NCBI GenBank assembly: GCA_947503835.1
Contig: CANNFM010000004.1
Location: 62,001-126,000 of the forward strand
Length of the DNA stretch: 64,000 nt
Direction of reading: 5' to 3'
Origin: an uncultured Aquimarina sp.
Lineage (GTDB): Bacteria; Bacteroidota; Bacteroidia; Flavobacteriales; Flavobacteriaceae
Position numbers and translations under genes: made by a program. The number at the start of each line of letters is the position of its first letter. Position 1 is the stretch's first letter. Below are positions 15,817-24,758 of this stretch, in pieces. The notes under the pieces are model-generated. The model did no database searches and was not told the DNA's origin. It saw nothing but the letters and a program-made list of their open reading frames with translations.

Positions 15817-18800
15817 ATGAATTTTGCTAAATTTTCCATTGAAAAAAATCGTGTTGCTCTTAGTATTCTTACGGTAGTGATGGTCATGGGTATGGTTTTT
15901 TATGCTTCACTCTCACGAGATAGCATGCCGCCATATACGATTCGCGTAGCCTCAGTTGTTTCTTCTTTTCCAGGAGCAAGTCCTGAGCGTGTTGAGGAAT
16001 TGGTAACCGACAAAATTGAAAAAATTGCACAAGAACTTCCAGAATTAAAAAAAGTAACCAGTACTTCAAGAACCGGACTTTCTGTTGTTCAGGTAGAATT
16101 AAAAATGGAAGTTTCTCCCGAGGAGTTGCAGCCCGTTTGGGATCGATTGCGACGTAAATTAAATACGATTCAAGGGTTACCTAATAATGTAGTTCCTCAA
16201 TTGAATGATGACGGTATTGGAGAAGTATTTGGCATCGCTGTTGGGATTACCAGTGATGGTTTTTCATATGCTGCTATGAAAGAGCAAGCAGATGATCTTC
16301 GTGATGACCTGATTAAACTAGATGATGCTGCCAAAGTAGAAATCAATGGAGCGCAAGAAGAACGTGTTTTTGTGAAATTTGATAATACAAAACTTAAAGC
16401 ATATGGGTTAACTTCAAGCAGCTTACAAGGGATTATAGCCAGTACAAATATTTTGAATTCTGGAGGTGAAGTTAATATAGAAGAAGAACGGATTATCTTA
16501 GAACCTACTGGTAATTTTAACACGATTTCAGATATTAAAAATATGCTAATCCCTCTTGGACAAAGTGGACGAGTAGTTAGCTTAGGAGATATTACAATCA
16601 TTGAAAAAGGGTATATTAATCCACCCAAACAGAAAGTACGCATTAATGGTAAGGATGCTGTTTCGCTTCATGTTTCTTTAAAAGAAGGTAGAAATATTAT
16701 CAAATTAGGAGAAGAAATTGATGTGATGCTGAGCAAATGGCAGAAAAAACTTCCAGTAGGTCTGGAAGTGTCTCGATTAGCATCCATAGATCAATATATT
16801 GATCTTAAGATTAGTGATTTTTTAGGAAATTTAATGCAAGCGATTGCTATTGTATTAGCCGTAATGTTGATTTTTCTTGGTTTTCGTACTGGGATGGTGA
16901 TTGCAAGTTTGATCCCAATTGTTACCATAACCACACTTATGGTCATGGGGCTTATAGATGTAGGTCTTAATCAGATTACATTGGCTGCTTTGATTATGGC
17001 ATTAGGAATGATGGTAGATAATGCTATTGTTGTGGCAGAGTCTATTATGGTAAAGATGGAAAATGGCATTGAAGTAAAAAAAGCAGCTATTGATTCGTGC
17101 GCTGAGTTATTTATGCCGCTATTGATTTCAACCTTGACTACATCAGCAGCATTTTTAGCATTTTTTATGGCAGAATCTGTAATGGGTGATATTATGGGGC
17201 CTATTTTTGTGGTGATTACGATAGCCCTTTTGTCTTCCTGGATTATTTCGTTGAGCATCATTACTTTATTCTGCGTATTCTTTCTAAAAATTAAAAAACG
17301 AGAGGATGGAAAAGTTGGCTTTTTGGATCGTATGATTAATGGATTGAAATCCAAGTATAAGGATCTTATTCTATTAGCTTTGGCGTGGAAAAGAACAGTA
17401 TTATTAAGTATTGTTGCGTTGTTCTTTTTATCCCTTTATGGATTTACAAAATTGGCATTTGTGTTTTTCCCGGATAGTGATCGTAATATGATCACCATAG
17501 ATATTAACTTACCAGAAGGAACCAAAATTGAAAGTACCACAAAGACCATATTAGCAATTGAAGAATTTATCACCAATAATTTAAAAGTTACTGCTGAAAA
17601 AACAGATGGTATTGTAGATTGGTCTTCTTACATTGGTGAGGGACCATCATCCTATGATCTGGGGTATAATGCAGATGAACCCAATTCGAATTATGCTCAT
17701 ATTTTGGTCAATACTTCTTCTTTTTTAGTGAATAATGATATGGTAAAGCAATTGGATGCTTTTTGTTTTAATACCTTTCCTGATGCAGATATCAAAGTTG
17801 GATTATTAGGGTCAGGAGGTAGTGGAACTCCTATTGAAATTAAAGTCTCGGGTGATAATCCTGATAAACTGGCTAGCATAGCCGAAGAAGTCAAATCAAA
17901 ACTATTTAGTGTTTCTGGTACTAAAAATATTAAAGACGATTGGGGACCCAAAGGGAAAAAATTTGTTATTGATATTGATCAAAACAAAGCACAGTCAGCA
18001 GGAATTACTAATCAGGATGTAGCGATATCGCTACAAACAGTGTTAGATGGTTTTCAGGCAGGTGAGTTTAGAGAAAATGACAAATCTATTCCTATTGTAA
18101 TGACTAGTAATCAAGGGAAACAGCAATCACTCGCTTCTTTAGAAACACTCAATATTTATGGTCAAAACTCGGGAAAAAGTGTTCCGTTGTTGCAGGTGGC
18201 GAATATTGTTCCACAATGGCAATATTCTAAAATAAAACGATTAGATCTTACCCGTACTATTAACGTATCTAGCGAATTAACTGAAGATGGAAATGCTTCA
18301 AAAATTACAGAAGTAATCACACCTTGGTTAAAAGAACAAGAAGAAATTTGGGGCCAGGAGTATACGTATACATTAGGAGGAGATGCAGAGAATAGTGCCG
18401 AGAATATGGGTGCTGTAGCTAAGTATTTACCGTTGTCCGCTTTTATCATTGTGATGTTATTGATCATACAATTCAATTCTTTTAGAAAAATGACCATGAT
18501 TGTGACGACAATCCCATTAGGAGTTATAGGGATGGTGATTGGATTGTTACTATTTGGTGTTCCTTTTGGGTTTATGGCATTCTTAGGGGTGATCTCTTTA
18601 GCCGGAATTGTAATCAATAATGCCATAGTATTGATTGACCGAATTGAGATAGAAGAAAATGAATTGAAACGAAAACCTCAGGATGCCATTATAGCGGCTT
18701 GTATTCAACGTTTTCGTCCTATTTTATTGGCAACATTTACTACAGTATTAGGTTTAATCCCGTTATATCTAGGTGGAGGCGAAATGTGGGAACCCATGGC

Positions 18801-18927
18801 AGTAACCATTATGATAGGATTACTGTTCGGGACCGTGATTACCTTACTATTTATACCTGCGTTTTATAGTGTATTGTATAAAGTTGATTATACAGAGTAT
18901 GAGTTTAATGAAGAATTATTGGATTAA
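15817..18927 (+). CDS. RND family efflux transporter, inner-membrane pump
   Basis: The 1036-residue protein has the full RND layout: twelve membrane helices, two large periplasmic loops and the proton-relay motif in helix 4 (MALGMMVDNAIVVAE). The matching GxxxNxAIVLID region is near residue 930. The length and sequence pattern fit the HAE/AcrB-type multidrug branch of Bacteroidota more than the heavy-metal CusA branch, since no methionine ladder is evident. With the MFP and the TolC fusion it forms a tripartite exporter. Drug, bile-like or lipid substrates are all possible. Confidence 0.95.
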   Translation: MNFAKFSIEKNRVALSILTVVMVMGMVFYASLSRDSMPPYTIRVASVVSSFPGASPERVEELVTDKIEKIAQELPELKKVTSTSRTGLSVVQVELKMEVSPEELQPVWDRLRRKLNTIQGLPNNVVPQLNDDGIGEVFGIAVGITSDGFSYAAMKEQADDLRDDLIKLDDAAKVEINGAQEERVFVKFDNTKLKAYGLTSSSLQGIIASTNILNSGGEVNIEEERIILEPTGNFNTISDIKNMLIPLGQSGRVVSLGDITIIEKGYINPPKQKVRINGKDAVSLHVSLKEGRNIIKLGEEIDVMLSKWQKKLPVGLEVSRLASIDQYIDLKISDFLGNLMQAIAIVLAVMLIFLGFRTGMVIASLIPIVTITTLMVMGLIDVGLNQITLAALIMALGMMVDNAIVVAESIMVKMENGIEVKKAAIDSCAELFMPLLISTLTTSAAFLAFFMAESVMGDIMGPIFVVITIALLSSWIISLSIITLFCVFFLKIKKREDGKVGFLDRMINGLKSKYKDLILLALAWKRTVLLSIVALFFLSLYGFTKLAFVFFPDSDRNMITIDINLPEGTKIESTTKTILAIEEFITNNLKVTAEKTDGIVDWSSYIGEGPSSYDLGYNADEPNSNYAHILVNTSSFLVNNDMVKQLDAFCFNTFPDADIKVGLLGSGGSGTPIEIKVSGDNPDKLASIAEEVKSKLFSVSGTKNIKDDWGPKGKKFVIDIDQNKAQSAGITNQDVAISLQTVLDGFQAGEFRENDKSIPIVMTSNQGKQQSLASLETLNIYGQNSGKSVPLLQVANIVPQWQYSKIKRLDLTRTINVSSELTEDGNASKITEVITPWLKEQEEIWGQEYTYTLGGDAENSAENMGAVAKYLPLSAFIIVMLLIIQFNSFRKMTMIVTTIPLGVIGMVIGLLLFGVPFGFMAFLGVISLAGIVINNAIVLIDRIEIEENELKRKPQDAIIAACIQRFRPILLATFTTVLGLIPLYLGGGEMWEPMAVTIMIGLLFGTVITLLFIPAFYSVLYKVDYTEYEFNEELLD

Positions 18928-18932
18928 AAGGT

Positions 18933-19607
18933 ATGCTTGAAAAACTATACCCATACCGCTTTGAGCTTTTTTTGTTTAGTCAGATTGCAATCCTATTTGG
19001 GTCTTTGATCATTCCTGGAGATTTTTTTGAAATCATTATATCACCCATATTATTTCTTGTCAACCTACTTGCAGGGATTGTATTAATCTCTAAAAAGAAA
19101 AAGCTCATGTGGTTTTTTATTGTATTATTGATCGTTTCGGGAATTGTTTTTGGTGCCGATATAATAGAAAGTAAAAGTGACAAACTACGAGCATTCCTCA
19201 ATATGGGGGTATCTTTCTTGTTTTACACCATCGTTACTTTTGAAATTGTTAAGCAGGTTTGGCAAACCAAAATTGTCAATAAGAATGTAATTTTTGGATT
19301 GATAAGCGGGTACATTTCTTTAGGTCTAATCAGTTTTTTTATTTGCCTTTCTATAGAAATGGCTTATTCTGGTTCTTTTGAAGGATTGGGTGTTACCATA
19401 GCGACACCTAAGTTACTTACAGAACGATTGATGTACTATAGTTATATCACTTTAATGACTATTGGTTATGGTGAGATTGTGCCCGTAACTTCGTTGGCTC
19501 AAAAAGCAGCTATTTTGATCGGGATGATGGGACAGTTTTATTTGGTGATTCTTACTGCCATAATCGTGGGTAAGTATATAAGTCAGGTATCAAATAAAAG
19601 TAATTGA
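18933..19607 (+). CDS. Two-pore-loop type K+ channel family protein
   Basis: The 224-residue protein has several membrane helices. The last pair brackets a pore loop with the potassium selectivity sequence TIGYGE (residues 176-181) in YYSYITLMTIGYGEIVP. This is the Ion_trans_2 pattern. It starts 6 bp after the RND pump stop and so belongs to the efflux operon. That is an unusual partner, and it may balance charge or membrane potential during export. That role is inference. Channel identity is well supported by the filter. Confidence 0.88.
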   Translation: MLEKLYPYRFELFLFSQIAILFGSLIIPGDFFEIIISPILFLVNLLAGIVLISKKKKLMWFFIVLLIVSGIVFGADIIESKSDKLRAFLNMGVSFLFYTIVTFEIVKQVWQTKIVNKNVIFGLISGYISLGLISFFICLSIEMAYSGSFEGLGVTIATPKLLTERLMYYSYITLMTIGYGEIVPVTSLAQKAAILIGMMGQFYLVILTAIIVGKYISQVSNKSN

Positions 19608-19641
19608 TGTTTACTAAAAACTAGAGATCTTTAAAAAAACA

Positions 19642-19670
19642 ACCCCCCCGGGTAACTACCCCGAAGGTTT
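19642..19670. terminator. C-run/G-run hairpin downstream of the efflux operon
   Basis: ACCCCCCCGGG, TAACTA and CCCCGAAGGTTT form a partly paired hairpin. The minus strand has TTGTTTTTTTA after it. The middle section GTAGTTACCCGGGGG (minus strand) is shared with the hairpin at 40937-40962, so both belong to one repeat type. Confidence 0.5.
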
Positions 19671-19911
19671 AAATTATTAATATCTGATTATCAATAATTT
19701 ATGTATTTTGAAGTACGGAAAACACCTGCGAAAAGCTGCAAAACCCTACTTCAAAAGACCTGTTATAATTTCAGTAAGACCAACAAAACCTTATAGTAAA
19801 ATCGTGCTTTTAAAAATGAAATTAAACATGCACTTTTAATTACTCATTATAAAATTTACTACCGCTACATGGAAAAACCCAATAGTACTTTTTTATATTA
19901 GTTTTGTTCAT

Positions 19912-19940
19912 TATATTTGAATGTTCATGTAACATGAACA
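19912..19940 (+). promoter_or_regulatory. Promoter with palindromic operator of the AbiE-type operon
   Basis: TATATTTG (19912-19919) is a perfect -7 element. TGTTCATG-TAA-CATGAACA (19922-19940) is a perfect 8-bp inverted repeat directly after it, where transcription would start. Extra half-sites TGTTCA (19905-19910) and TGAACA (19952-19957) flank it. This is the layout expected for self-repression by the AbiEi-like antitoxin. Confidence 0.65.
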
Positions 19941-19950
19941 GGTTTAAAAA

Positions 19951-20970
19951 ATGAACAATATGAAGTTTTTAAAAATAAAAGATTTTTTTGACAATCTTGA
20001 GTTTAAGTTAACATTGAAACAATTAAAATCCTCTGAAGAGTTAGTTGATGTTGTTTTTATTCTCAATGAAGAAAAGATTTATGCAAGGGTAAAAACAGAC
20101 ACTAGACCACAACACATTCCTATATTTGAATCTATGCTACAAGATTATAACCCTTTTTTGGTAGTATCAGATTACATTACACCAAATGCAAAGAAGTTAC
20201 TTAAAAATAAAGGAATTAATTATATTGATGGATTCGGAAATGCTTTTCTAAATTTAAATACCTTAAAACTATACGTAGAGCAAGGAAATGCTAAACCTAT
20301 TTACAATACACATTCAGATGTTTTTACTCAAGCTGGTGGGCAGATTATATTTCAATTACTACAAAACCCTGAAAACATCAATTTAACTCAAAGAAAATTG
20401 GCGGAAATCAGCAATGTTTCTTTAGGTAGCGTTAGTAAAATTATCAATGGTTTGTTTAATGAAGGGTTTACCGTTAAATGGAATAGTGATAAAAAATATC
20501 AACTAGTTAAACGTGAAGAATTATTAGACAAATGGATTATACTGGTCAACGAAAAGATTTTACCAGCACATAAAATTGGACAGTTTAGTTTTAGTAAACA
20601 AGGACATTTTATGATACGTGAGACAGATTCTAATTATGAAACAAAATGGGGAAGAGAGAGTGGTGCTGCTTTGGGTGGAGAATCTGGTGCAGCAATATTA
20701 ACAAATTATCTTAACCCAGAAAAATATTCATTATTCACCAATAGATCTAAAACAGATTTAATCAAAAATTATAGATTGATACCAGATGATAATGGAGAGA
20801 TAACCGCCTATCAGCTATTTTGGCAACCAGGAACATCTAGCTTTGATTTTGAAAGTAATCTTACAGTACATCCCCTTTTAATTTATGCAGAACTAATGTA
20901 TAGTGGTAATGATAGAAATATAGAAACCGCACAAATAATTTATAATGAGTATATCAAACCTAAGCTATAA
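19951..20970 (+). CDS. Type IV toxin-antitoxin system AbiEi-family antitoxin
   Basis: The 339-residue protein has an N-terminal half with TRPQHIPIFESM, PFLVVSDYITPNAKKLL and NYIDGFGNAFLNL blocks, as in AbiEi_2-type proteins. A winged-helix segment follows at about residues 125-185 (LTQRKLAEISNVSLGSVSKI). AbiEi antitoxins repress their own operon and counteract a nucleotidyltransferase toxin without direct binding. The operon matches: the next gene overlaps it by 26 bp and encodes a nucleotidyltransferase. A perfect palindrome lies over the presumed start of transcription. The ATG at 19951 is used, and another at 19960 is equally possible. Confidence 0.85.
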   Translation: MNNMKFLKIKDFFDNLEFKLTLKQLKSSEELVDVVFILNEEKIYARVKTDTRPQHIPIFESMLQDYNPFLVVSDYITPNAKKLLKNKGINYIDGFGNAFLNLNTLKLYVEQGNAKPIYNTHSDVFTQAGGQIIFQLLQNPENINLTQRKLAEISNVSLGSVSKIINGLFNEGFTVKWNSDKKYQLVKREELLDKWIILVNEKILPAHKIGQFSFSKQGHFMIRETDSNYETKWGRESGAALGGESGAAILTNYLNPEKYSLFTNRSKTDLIKNYRLIPDDNGEITAYQLFWQPGTSSFDFESNLTVHPLLIYAELMYSGNDRNIETAQIIYNEYIKPKL

Positions 20971-21790
20971 AGACTATTCTTTTGCTCACCACGGCGAAGT
21001 ATATAAAATTTTAGAAGGTATTTTTTCTAAAAACAACATCCAATATTATCTGATTGGAGCAAATGCTCGGGATGTGCAGCTATATAAAGCTGGGATTAAA
21101 CCAACAAGAGGAACTGCTGATATAGATTTTGCGATAATGGTACCCGACTTTGATGTGTACACTTACTTATTCGATGAACTCTGTACATTAGGATTTAGAA
21201 AAACCAAAGAAATTTACAGATTAATATTTGACAAGACTAATACAGTACTGGATTTAATGCCCTACGGTAAAATAGAACAAGACTATACTGTCTCTTTTAC
21301 AGAAAGAGATATCTCTTTATCTGTTTTAGGGTTTCAAGAGGTAGGGGAATATTCTGAACTTGTAACAATAGAAGAAGAAAATTATGAATTACCAGTAACT
21401 CCAGTAGAGGGTATTTTGATTTTAAAGTTAATATCATGGAATGAAACCCCTGAACTTAGAGCCAAAGATTTAGAAGATATTTCTTTTCTAATCGGTTATG
21501 CTTGGGAATTATATGAAGAAGAAGCATACGAAAATCATCTAGACTTATTTGATGATAATTTTGAACGTACAAAAACAGCTGCACAAATTATAGGTAGAAA
21601 AATGCGTCCTATTTTACAGCAAAATAAAACGTTACGAAATATAATAATTTCTATTTTAGAAAAAGCTATTACAGATAAACAAAAAGCTGAAAACCCAGAA
21701 ATTATTTTAGCTCAGCAAATGGGCAAAACAATCGAAGAAGTACAAACTATTTTGTCATTTATTCTTTTAGGGATTAAAGATAAATCATAA
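20945..21790 (+). CDS. AbiEii-like nucleotidyltransferase toxin
   Basis: The 281-residue protein shows a nucleotidyltransferase core: YYLIGANARDVQLY (about 34-47), then TRGTADIDFAI with the two metal-binding aspartates D59 and D61. A third acidic position (TVLDLMPYG) follows. This matches the AbiEii/AbiGii superfamily. Such toxins block growth by adding nucleotides to tRNA or a related RNA, often as phage defence. It overlaps the antitoxin gene by 26 bp, so translation is coupled. The RNA target is unknown. Confidence 0.85.
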   Translation: MSISNLSYKDYSFAHHGEVYKILEGIFSKNNIQYYLIGANARDVQLYKAGIKPTRGTADIDFAIMVPDFDVYTYLFDELCTLGFRKTKEIYRLIFDKTNTVLDLMPYGKIEQDYTVSFTERDISLSVLGFQEVGEYSELVTIEEENYELPVTPVEGILILKLISWNETPELRAKDLEDISFLIGYAWELYEEEAYENHLDLFDDNFERTKTAAQIIGRKMRPILQQNKTLRNIIISILEKAITDKQKAENPEIILAQQMGKTIEEVQTILSFILLGIKDKS

Positions 21791-21921
21791 ATGGGTTAGT
21801 ATTTCTAATTGTACAAAAAAGCCATTTTATAATATTATAAATCATTATTTTAGCCTGTTAAGTGAACCTAAATGATAGTTACATTATGCGGTTAAGTCAT
21901 TAATTTTATATAAAAAATCAC

Positions 21922-22935
21922 ATGAGATATGTTCTTTCTTTGATCACATACTTCTATATTCTTAATCTATCTTCACAAGATTTATCTCAACTTTATGAAA
22001 AAGTAAATCCAGCAGTGGTGGTAATCTTCACGCAAGAAGCAAAATTAGAATCTAATGGTAATGTTACCAAAACAGTTACTTCTGAAGGCTTGGGATCTGG
22101 TTTTATGGTTTCAGAATCTGAAATTATTACTGCATCACACGTTGTTGATGCTGCCGAAATAGTAAGAGTTAAATTTATTGACGGAGAAGTACGATCTGCA
22201 AAAGTAATTTCTACCTTCAAATCTGCAGATGTTGCTTTAATCAAACTAGATATACCCAAAAAGAATGCTATAACGGTAACCTTTGGAGACTCGGATCGAG
22301 TAAAAATAGGAGAACAAGTATTCATTGTTGGTGCTCCCTTTGGTTATAGTCATTCACTTTCTTCAGGGTATGTGAGCGGAATTATTAAAAACAAACGAGG
22401 AGCTAATCCATTTACTCAATCTGAATTTATCCAAACAGATGCTGCCATTAATACTGGTAATTCTGGAGGCCCAATGTTTAATATGAAAGGAGAAGTAATA
22501 GGTGTAGTAAGTCAAATCCTCACCAAATCAGGTGGTTTTGAAGGCATTGGGTTTGCCGCGACTGCAAATATTACTAAAAACCTGATCGCAAATAATAGAA
22601 CTCCCTGGTTAGGTTTTGATGCATACCCTCTTACGGGTAAGACGAAGCGATTGTTCAATGTCCCTCAAAATAGTGGCCTATTAGTACAGCGCGTGGTTTT
22701 TGGGTCTGTATTGCACAAAATGGGGTTATTAGGAGGGGATACCGAAGTTGTAATTGATGGACAAAAGTTAATCATTGGAGGCGATATTATCTTAGCTTTT
22801 AATGATATTGTATTTGATCTTACAGATGATTCTTTGGTAAAACTTGGTGAGTTGGGTAAAAACTTAAAAACTACTGATGTCTTAGAACTAAAAGTACTAC
22901 GTGATGGAAAAATTATAACTTTGAAAAAAGAGTAA
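21922..22935 (+). CDS. DegP/HtrA-like S1C serine protease with PDZ-like tail
   Basis: The 337-residue protein has a signal peptide (about 1-19) and the trypsin-like triad H73 (SHVVDAAE), D103 (ADVALIKLD) and S181 (TGNSGGPMF). The C-terminal 100 residues (GLLVQRVVFGSVLHKMGLL...GGDIILAFNDI) resemble a PDZ domain with its binding groove. HtrA proteases degrade or refold misfolded envelope proteins. The following two genes encode outer-membrane barrels, so a quality-control role for those proteins is plausible. Confidence 0.9.
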   Translation: MRYVLSLITYFYILNLSSQDLSQLYEKVNPAVVVIFTQEAKLESNGNVTKTVTSEGLGSGFMVSESEIITASHVVDAAEIVRVKFIDGEVRSAKVISTFKSADVALIKLDIPKKNAITVTFGDSDRVKIGEQVFIVGAPFGYSHSLSSGYVSGIIKNKRGANPFTQSEFIQTDAAINTGNSGGPMFNMKGEVIGVVSQILTKSGGFEGIGFAATANITKNLIANNRTPWLGFDAYPLTGKTKRLFNVPQNSGLLVQRVVFGSVLHKMGLLGGDTEVVIDGQKLIIGGDIILAFNDIVFDLTDDSLVKLGELGKNLKTTDVLELKVLRDGKIITLKKE

Positions 22936-22967
22936 ACCCTACTTCAAATCTAACAGAAATTAATTGC

Positions 22968-23633
22968 ATGCAAATACATAGTTATAATTCATTAAAAATA
23001 CTAACCATTCTCTTGTTGCTGGTTTTTAGTAATAATATAAGTGGTCAGGAAAAAGATACCATTGTATCTCCATTCCGTAAAGGAAAATGGCTTACAGGCT
23101 TATCTGGTACTATTAATTCAAGTACTATTGAATTAAGAAGTACTGACCAAACTACAACCACCAGCGAGTATGGGATTAATCTCACTACCGGAAAATTTAT
23201 AAAAAATCGTTTTTTAGTAGGAATCACTATTGCTGCTAATAGAAGTAATAACTCAGGAATAGTAGAGAGAACTACAGAAAATCTATTTGTAGGCCCTCTA
23301 GTTTCTTATTATCTCTCAAAGCTAGAGCGTGGATCACTTTTTTTTCAAGCATCCCCTGGATATGTGCGTTATCGAGATAATACTCGAATAGAACAAACCA
23401 ATGGTTTTGTAGAGGAATTAGGCGAAGGTGGTGGTTTTGGAGCACTGCTAGGAGTCGGGTACTCTTATGCATTTTTTGATTTTGTAACCTTTGATATCGG
23501 ATTAAAAACCAACTTATTATGGATCAATATTGATCAAGAATCAATCCCTATAAACACGACTACCTCAGAAGACATTTTTGTGAATAGTATTTCTTTTTCA
23601 TTTGGTTTTAACATTTTAGTAGATCAGTTCTAA
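22968..23633 (+). CDS. Outer-membrane beta-barrel protein (hypothetical)
   Basis: The 221-residue protein has a signal peptide (ILTILLLLVFSNNISGQ). Its amphipathic strands alternate with Gly/Asn turns and it ends in FGFNILVDQF, as small eight- to ten-strand barrels do. Function is unknown. Its TAA overlaps the ATG of the next gene (TAATG), so the two are translationally coupled, and both follow the DegP-like protease. Confidence 0.75.
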   Translation: MQIHSYNSLKILTILLLLVFSNNISGQEKDTIVSPFRKGKWLTGLSGTINSSTIELRSTDQTTTTSEYGINLTTGKFIKNRFLVGITIAANRSNNSGIVERTTENLFVGPLVSYYLSKLERGSLFFQASPGYVRYRDNTRIEQTNGFVEELGEGGGFGALLGVGYSYAFFDFVTFDIGLKTNLLWINIDQESIPINTTTSEDIFVNSISFSFGFNILVDQF

Positions 23634-24751
23634 TGAAAAAACAAATTTCAACATATGCGGTTATTCTCCTACTATTATTTTCTAATGGGGTTCGGTCTCA
23701 AAGTAAAGAGACTGTATTTAAAACGGATACAATAGCAAGCACAAAAAATATTCAATTTATAGGAGTTCCTATTGCCTTTTATACTCCAGAAACTGAATTT
23801 GGTTTCGGTGGTGGAGGACAACTTTTTTTATTAAATAAAAGTAATATCTATAATGACCGTCAATCAAACATTCTATTTAGCGGAATATACACACTAAATG
23901 AACAGTTTCTATTTGAAGTCAAACCAGAAATCTATTTGGGTAAAGGGGATTATTTTATTGATATAGACTATACCTGGGAGATCTACCCCAATTTATTTTG
24001 GGGGATAGGTAATAGTGCTCCAGATAGGAATGAGGAAGTGTATAACATGACTTCACACAAATTAAAAATGGGGTATTTAAGACGCTTACCTCCAAATCTT
24101 AATTTCGGATTTGAGTATGTCTTCGAAAACCATGAAGTCACTGAAGTTGAAGAAGGAGGAATTCTAGACTCAGGAAGTGTTCTGGGCAGTGATCGAGCCA
24201 TTATTAGTGGGTTAGGTGCCACCTTCAATTTAGATACCAGAGATGATGTAGGCTCTCCCTTATCCGGTCGTTATTATAAGCTTAATGCACAATTTTCAAG
24301 CGAACTTCTGGGAGCTACCCATGGCTATAATAAATTCTTTTTGGATTTACGAACCTATGAATCATTAACTAAAACGAGCATCCTGGCCATGCAAGTATAT
24401 AGCGAAAATACTTTTGGAGACGCACCTTTTCAAGGTTTGGCAAAATTTGGCGGAAGCTATAGTGCTAGAGGGTATTTCTATGGTAGGTTTACAGACAACC
24501 ATATGTATATTATACAAACAGAGTATCGATGGCGTTTTAGACCGCGATGGACAATAGCAGCTTTTGGATTAGTAGGTGAAGTAGCAAGTGCTCCTGAGAA
24601 TTTCTTTAGCATAAGCAACATGAAACCCAGTGCAGGGGCAGGAATACGATTTAAGTTACTTAAAAACAAAAGTACCTGGTTACGATTGGATACCGGATTT
24701 GGAGAAAATGGAAATAGTGGCTTTTATTTTGGAATCAACGAAGCTTTTTGA
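23633..24751 (+). CDS. BamA/TamA-family outer-membrane barrel without POTRA domains
   Basis: The 372-residue protein has a signal peptide (AVILLLLFSNGVRSQ) followed directly by an Omp85-type barrel. Recognisable parts are FNLDTRDDVGSPLSGRYYKL, the lid-loop motif GGSYSARGYFYGRF and a terminal aromatic (NEAF). At this length there is no room for POTRA repeats. Short Omp85 barrels of this kind are common in Bacteroidota, and some carry phospholipase or transport roles. None is shown here. It closes the protease-barrel-barrel unit. Confidence 0.85.
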   Translation: MKKQISTYAVILLLLFSNGVRSQSKETVFKTDTIASTKNIQFIGVPIAFYTPETEFGFGGGGQLFLLNKSNIYNDRQSNILFSGIYTLNEQFLFEVKPEIYLGKGDYFIDIDYTWEIYPNLFWGIGNSAPDRNEEVYNMTSHKLKMGYLRRLPPNLNFGFEYVFENHEVTEVEEGGILDSGSVLGSDRAIISGLGATFNLDTRDDVGSPLSGRYYKLNAQFSSELLGATHGYNKFFLDLRTYESLTKTSILAMQVYSENTFGDAPFQGLAKFGGSYSARGYFYGRFTDNHMYIIQTEYRWRFRPRWTIAAFGLVGEVASAPENFFSISNMKPSAGAGIRFKLLKNKSTWLRLDTGFGENGNSGFYFGINEAF

Positions 24752-24758
24752 TAATGTT

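Larger units (their letters stand above)
19608..19950. other. Intergenic region before the AbiE-type pair
   Basis: The region holds a G/C hairpin near 19642-19670 (bidirectional terminator-like, similar to the hairpin at 40937-40962), then 220 bp of A+T-rich DNA with no credible ORF. It ends in the -7 element and palindrome in front of the toxin-antitoxin genes. Confidence 0.5.

Noticed and set aside
19951..21790. Prophage or genomic island around the AbiE pair
   Set aside because: There is no integrase, tRNA junction or flanking repeat, and codon use is like the neighbours. Mobility is not supported by the window.
21856..21898. GTTA-type repeats before the DegP-like gene (21857 and 21878) as another LytTR site
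   Set aside because: The 21-bp spacing is right but only GTTA is shared. The outer bases do not match the consensus, and no -7 element lies at the required 33-35 bp gap (that position is the ATG).
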